Source of the DNA: Tillus elongatus
Taxonomy: Eukaryota; Arthropoda; Insecta; Coleoptera; Cleridae
Length of the DNA stretch: 64,000 nucleotides
Assembly (NCBI GenBank): GCA_964006375.1
Contig: OZ023262.1
Coordinates: 93,631,654 to 93,695,653 of the forward strand
Reading direction: 5' to 3'
Shown: positions 61,757 through 64,000 of the stretch, one piece after another
How positions within the stretch are numbered: position 1 is the stretch's first letter
How the letters are laid out: each line of letters opens with the position of its first letter
Notes under the pieces: model-generated
The model's database searches: none
What the model saw: the letters and a program-made list of their open reading frames with translations, nothing else
Told to the model about the DNA's origin: nothing
Made by a program: the position numbers and the translations under genes

Positions 61757-63073
61757 TCAATTTTTTTTTAATTTCAGCAACACACCGCGAGGGCTTACAG
61801 CCTGAATACTATCGTACCGTGGGTGTTGATAAGGAGGAAAGAGGCAACTTGTTAATTCTGGACTTGAAGGTTTGGGGGTTCGGTGGAGAAGAAAAAACAT
61901 GTGCCGGCAAGGAATGCCACTACTTGGAAGTCCTCTGTACAAAAGAGCGGGCATAACAAGATGTTCTATATCTGGTGACCTGGCAGTAAAAGGGTTCATT
62001 CGCTCTGTTCCCCTGGTAGATCTGTTGGAGGCAGCAGGTGGAGGAACTATGGAAGAAAGCTCCTCTGAGCAGTGCGCGTGTAGATATCTAAACCATGGCT
62101 TTTGAGTGGCTGCAGAGGTTTTCTGTGTACGTGGAATAAATAACTCCATGCCAGCTTGGATAATTTCGGTGACGTTTTGTGAGATATCAGAGGGGTCAGG
62201 ATGAGAGAAGCAGACGGACGCCCATGGAAATAAAGAAAAGTAATCTCGCATTTCGTCCCAGTTCGCGGAGTTGTAGTGCCAAACTATACGTGGGTGTGAT
62301 GACTGTGTGACCTCGGGTTGCATTGCGCAGGAAGCAGTGACAATGCCGTGGTCTGAGCGACCAAGGGGGCAGTGACTGATATTATATAGCAGTCGGGATT
62401 TGTAGTAAGAAGGAGATCCAAGGGATTTGAGCTGTGTGCTGGGATGCGAGGAAAGTAAGTAGGTTGCTGAACCATATTGGCTAAAGAATTGCTGGCTGCA
62501 AAGGCCTCCGCTGCTCTTCCTTGTGGATCGGTTTTTCAAGATCCTAGCCATTCCTTATTATGGAAATTGAAGTCACCAAGAATAGTGACCTCGGATGAAG
62601 GATATTCAGAAATCAGATGGTCGGTTTTTTGAGAAAGGTAGTCAATGAGCTGGACAGAGTTGTTGTCAGAAGGTGACCGGTAAATGCAACAGATGAATTT
62701 AGTTGCAGCACTGAGAGAGAGTTTTATCCATAGCATGTCTTTTTTTCCAGCTTCTAAATTGGGGAGTCTAGTGCAGGGTAGACTGCTACGGACGTAAGCG
62801 CACACGCCTCCATGCAATCTAAGGAAGTAAGGAGCTCATACCCCGGAAAGTTAAGGTGAATAGTGGCTGTTTTGGCACTGATTTGAGTTTCGGTGAGGGA
62901 GAGGAGTTGGAGCCTATTAGCCTGGAATTCAGGTTAGAATTTAGGCCACATATATTCGAGAAGGATATGTTAAATCTTGATGCTGACGCCCCCTGTACAC
63001 CCCTCTCCCGCAGATCCGAATGGAGGGGTATTTTACCTCCGGAATCTTTTGTACAAGGAGGCTCCATCATCAT
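61757..63073 (-). pseudogene. LINE endonuclease (EEP/APE) domain, frameshifted
   Basis: The minus strand from 63073 encodes an N-terminal SFSNICGLNSNLNS motif, then in other frames GGVCAYVRSSLPCTRL, CCIYRSPSDNNS, the catalytic ILGDFNFHN (62536-62817), LLTTNPDCYI and GRSDHGIVTASC with the catalytic SDH, and then WDEMRDYFSLFPW. These are the ordered motifs of the apurinic-type endonuclease of LINE ORF2. At least three frame changes inactivate it, and the RT that should follow is not present. Confidence 0.8.
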
Positions 63074-63774
63074 TTTTGTTTATAAAGGAAACCGACTCAT
63101 ACACCAGAACCGGAAACGTTCGTTGGGACGATGTAAGAGGTGGTACCTCCTCGGGCGTGAAAAAATCCTTTACTGTCACGTAAAGGAAAAGTCCACTATA
63201 ACCTACCATATTGCAAGTATACCACACCAGTCAACTATTAATTGATGCAGTTCCCGGTGGTACTCCCTGTATATTCTTTTAGACAACATACGTTTCCTTA
63301 TTATGAATGTAATGTGTCACATCATAAACAGAACTTCCCTAAATCTGAACGCCTGGGTAATTAAATATTATATTTCAGAATCGATAATACGGTATAATGA
63401 CAGAATCTAATTTAACATTTAATTAGCTTTGTCGCTTTGTCAGACTAAAACAGATTTGTAGTTTTTATTCAATATTTTTCGTCTTTGTTTAAAAAGAATA
63501 CTCCACCTCTAACGACTCATGAAATTATAGACTTAATTATCTACCTTTATTCAAACATACTACAGCTGCGTGCAAAAATACAGTTTTGTGTAATAAATCT
63601 TCAAAAATATTGTATTGCTCCTAATTCAATTAATTTTGTGTTGTCACAAAAGTTATTTTTCTGGTTATTGGAACTTGTCTGCATGACTTTTTTGTACACA
63701 GCAAGGCTAATGATCCAACTTTATTGTTTTATATTTGGTTTGACGTAAATGACAAGTAGTTTTCTTATTTTATT

Positions 63775-63778
<4 letters not shown>
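63074..63778. other. LINE edge and unrecognised AT-rich DNA
   Basis: 63074-63240 may still be LINE-derived. The remainder shows no ORF with recognisable similarity and no repeat match. Confidence 0.35.

Positions 63779-63866
<88 letters not shown>
63779..63866. repeat. (AT)n microsatellite
   Basis: About 88 bp. Flanks do not match the composite repeat. Confidence 0.97.
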
Positions 63867-63870
<4 letters not shown>

Positions 63871-64000
63871 GGCGTCAATTGTTTTGGTTATAATGTGTAT
63901 GTAATTACTTTATGTTGTCAATTGTTACGATTTATTTTATGAATGTAAATATTGCATATTATTAAGTATATTGTATAGTTAATTATAATGTGTGTAATGT

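Overview
The window reads as intronic or intergenic DNA of an insect. It is AT-rich, has no operons, and is packed with eukaryotic transposable elements of types common in insects (Ty3/Gypsy, RTE- and Jockey/CR1-like LINEs, long-TIR Tc1/mariner, hAT, tRNA-derived SINEs). I cannot name the species. A beetle or similar large repetitive genome is a guess. The only confident host gene piece is a 98-nt minus-strand exon at 26050-26147. It encodes the start of an immunoglobulin domain of the DIP (Dpr-interacting protein)/lachesin group and has clean splice signals. The window is therefore probably part of the long introns of a neuronal Ig-superfamily gene.

Layout. 1-9,450: an unclassified foldback family (called F1 here), an RTE LINE tail, a long-TIR mariner (about 4075-6438), a second mariner pseudogene, a duplicated tail repeat and a SINE. 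9,450-12,000: a degraded DD41D mariner inside an (AT)n array. 12,000-19,200: F1 copies, a LINE 3' end and a tandem duplication. 19,487-21,336: a Jockey/CR1-like LINE between two (AT)n arrays. 22,100-26,570: single-copy and repeat DNA around the DIP-like exon. 26,666-29,107: a DD41D mariner with an intact transposase and 443-bp TIRs. 29,100-33,825: more repeats, a complete F1 element (30205-31010), an exon-like ORF, a SINE and a hairpin-rich segment. 33,826-40,412: a complete 6,587-bp Ty3/Gypsy element whose 745-bp LTRs look identical and whose gag and pol ORFs are intact. 41,094-42,110: a duplicated F1 piece that has captured hAT DNA. 42,960-46,021: a remnant of a non-autonomous LTR element with a hAT element nested in it. 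48,335-53,562: a SINE with a 13-bp target duplication and a Mag-like Gypsy element with four disabling lesions. 53,563-60,530: F1 and related repeats and a deleted long-TIR mariner. 61,056-63,073: LINE RNase-H-tail and endonuclease fragments.

Three themes stand out. First, F1 has a hallmark ACGCA-gcaag-TGCGT hairpin seen at least 24 times on both strands. Second, more than twenty (AT)n arrays occur, and five independent elements (three mariners, one LINE, one Gypsy) sit inside them. Third, the intact Gypsy element carries readable control signals: a tRNA-Leu primer site, a TATA box and initiator, a perfect three-unit heat-shock-element match in U3, and a GGGAAAC slippery heptamer followed by a stem and possible pseudoknot for -1 gag-pol frameshifting. 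These calls come from reading the sequence; no database search was run.
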